Below, piece after piece: positions 63,258 to 64,000 of a stretch of DNA of 64,000 nucleotides. The stretch covers positions 1-64,000 of the forward strand of contig NZ_JACJSI010000005.1 in the NCBI RefSeq assembly GCF_014698065.1, given 5' to 3'. Source of the DNA: Nostoc flagelliforme FACHB-838. Lineage in GTDB: Bacteria > Cyanobacteriota > Cyanobacteriia > Cyanobacteriales > Nostocaceae. The notes beneath the pieces were generated by a model. It ran no database searches. It had not been told where the DNA came from and was given only the letters and a program-made list of their open reading frames with translations. Made by a program: the position numbers and the translations under genes. Positions within the stretch are counted from its first letter, which is position 1. Every line of letters begins with the position of its first letter.

Positions 63258-64000
63258 ATGGAAGTTATTTTTAAAGTCATTCGACAGCAACAAAATTCCT
63301 CGCCTGTTGTGCAAACCTACCTTGTAGAGGCAGAACCAGGTAATACAATCTTGGATTGCCTCAATCATATTAAGTGGGAGCAAGATGGAACTTTGGCGTT
63401 TCGCAAAAATTGCCGTAATACAATTTGTGGTAGCTGTGCTATGCGAATTAATGGGCGTTCGGCTTTAGCTTGTAAGGAAAATGTTGGCAGTGAACTTGCC
63501 AGATTACAACAAATACCATCATCCTCAAGTAAAGTAAATGCAATTGGTGAAATCACGATCGCGCCTCTTGGCAATATGCCAGTGATTAAAGATTTGGTTG
63601 TAGATATGAGCAGCTTCTGGAATAATTTAGAGGCAGTTGCTCCTTATGTAAGTACAGCAGCACGACAAGTACCAGAAAGAGAGTTTTTGCAAACACCACA
63701 AGAGCGATCGCGCCTCGATCAAACTGGTAACTGTATTATGTGCGGTGCTTGTTACTCTGAATGCAACGCCCGTGAAGTTGATCCAAACTTTGTTGGGCCC
63801 CATGCCCTTGCCAAAGCTTACCGGATGGTAGCAGACTCCCGCGATAGCGACACCGAAAATCGTTTAGCAAGCTACAACGAAGGTACTAAAGGCGTATGGG
63901 GTTGCACCCGTTGTTTGTACTGCGATTCTGTTTGTCCAATGGAAGTTGCACCATTAGAACAAATCACCAAAATTAAACAAGAAATTCTCACACACAAACA
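63258..64000 (+). CDS. sdhB: Succinate dehydrogenase/fumarate reductase iron-sulfur subunit (5' part)
   Basis: The first 247 residues; the gene runs off the right edge. The N-terminal 2Fe-2S domain has Cys52, Cys57, Cys60 and Cys72 (NCRNTICGSCAMRINGRSALAC). The C-terminal domain has the 4Fe-4S and 3Fe-4S motifs CIMCGACYSECN and CTRCLYCDSVCP. It passes electrons from the flavoprotein subunit to the quinone pool in complex II, on the thylakoid or cytoplasmic membrane; in cyanobacteria this enzyme feeds the plastoquinone pool. The third CxxC motif shows Asp rather than a cluster-binding Cys in one position (YCDSVCP), which is the usual 3Fe-4S arrangement. The start ATG is at 63258. Confidence 0.96.
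   Translation, partial: MEVIFKVIRQQQNSSPVVQTYLVEAEPGNTILDCLNHIKWEQDGTLAFRKNCRNTICGSCAMRINGRSALACKENVGSELARLQQIPSSSSKVNAIGEITIAPLGNMPVIKDLVVDMSSFWNNLEAVAPYVSTAARQVPEREFLQTPQERSRLDQTGNCIMCGACYSECNAREVDPNFVGPHALAKAYRMVADSRDSDTENRLASYNEGTKGVWGCTRCLYCDSVCPMEVAPLEQITKIKQEILTHK

Noticed and set aside
1-64000. CRISPR array
   Set aside because: No series of identical 24-37 base repeats with unique spacers was seen; the tandem repeats present are 7-base units.
1-64000. tRNA, rRNA or tmRNA genes
   Set aside because: No T-loop (GGTTCRANNCC) with acceptor-arm pairing was found by eye, although a covariance search could still reveal a small RNA.

Overview
The window is chromosomal DNA of a filamentous, heterocyst-type cyanobacterium close to Nostoc/Anabaena. 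Evidence: a psbA gene at the left edge, cyanobacterial or plastid families (Ycf51, HrcA, a cyAbrB regulator, DUF1815, DUF2839, DUF3143, DUF3352), many copies of the HIP1 palindrome GCGATCGC, 7-base tandem repeats (STRR type) in intergenic DNA, and small dispersed palindromes. Base composition is AT-rich, and long intergenic stretches full of hairpins are normal here. I see no tRNA, rRNA, CRISPR array, prophage or intact transposase.

Layout. 0-6.4 kb: psbA (partial), a membrane protein, hrcA, a rhodanese, a DUF3352 protein and an acyltransferase. 6.7-10.4 kb: a small XRE regulator one base ahead of a large hybrid histidine kinase. 10.4-14.8 kb: a MIP channel, an aminotransferase overlapping an iron-type alcohol dehydrogenase, a candidate 42-residue ORF and Ycf51. 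14.8-23.5 kb: a broken small gene, an O-antigen-ligase-like protein with a YaaW protein, an FAD oxidoreductase, a palindrome-rich intergenic cluster, a VOC protein, a bestrophin and an M28 peptidase. 23.8-29.1 kb: a chaperone block (DnaK, a CbpA-like J protein, a membrane J protein, DUF3143) interrupted by a chimeric pseudogene made of HsdR-N and DUF3800 pieces.

29.2-33.4 kb: lysA, cdaA and uppS run in one direction with rimI divergent; they link lysine/diaminopimelate, c-di-AMP and the polyprenyl carrier of cell-wall synthesis. 34.9-37.2 kb: an exopolysaccharide module (Alg14-like plus Alg13-like subunits, then a STAS domain fused to a polyprenyl-phosphate sugar transferase). 37.9-40.3 kb: clpC with a clear terminator. 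41.3-50.2 kb: an island of polytopic glycosyltransferase-like proteins (DUF2079, two near-identical paralogues flanking a GT39 ArnT-like protein, PIG-V-like) with a doubled EamA transporter.

50.7-64 kb: dxr, a hotdog thioesterase, a TPR-CHAT protease-like protein, DUF1815, DUF2839, a helicase-like protein with eroded ATPase motifs, an M48 peptidase, a CPBP protease, a cyAbrB regulator, and sdhB running off the right edge behind a 1.45 kb hairpin-rich leader.

The points most worth a second look are the duplicated hairpin modules at 20.3-20.75 kb, the mosaic paralogue pair at 42.7-46.8 kb, the STAS-glycosyltransferase fusion, the 20-helix double EamA protein, the degenerate helicase, the dispersed repeat read in frame inside the histidine kinase, and the 42-residue ORF. 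I did not find a clearly new defence or mobile system.
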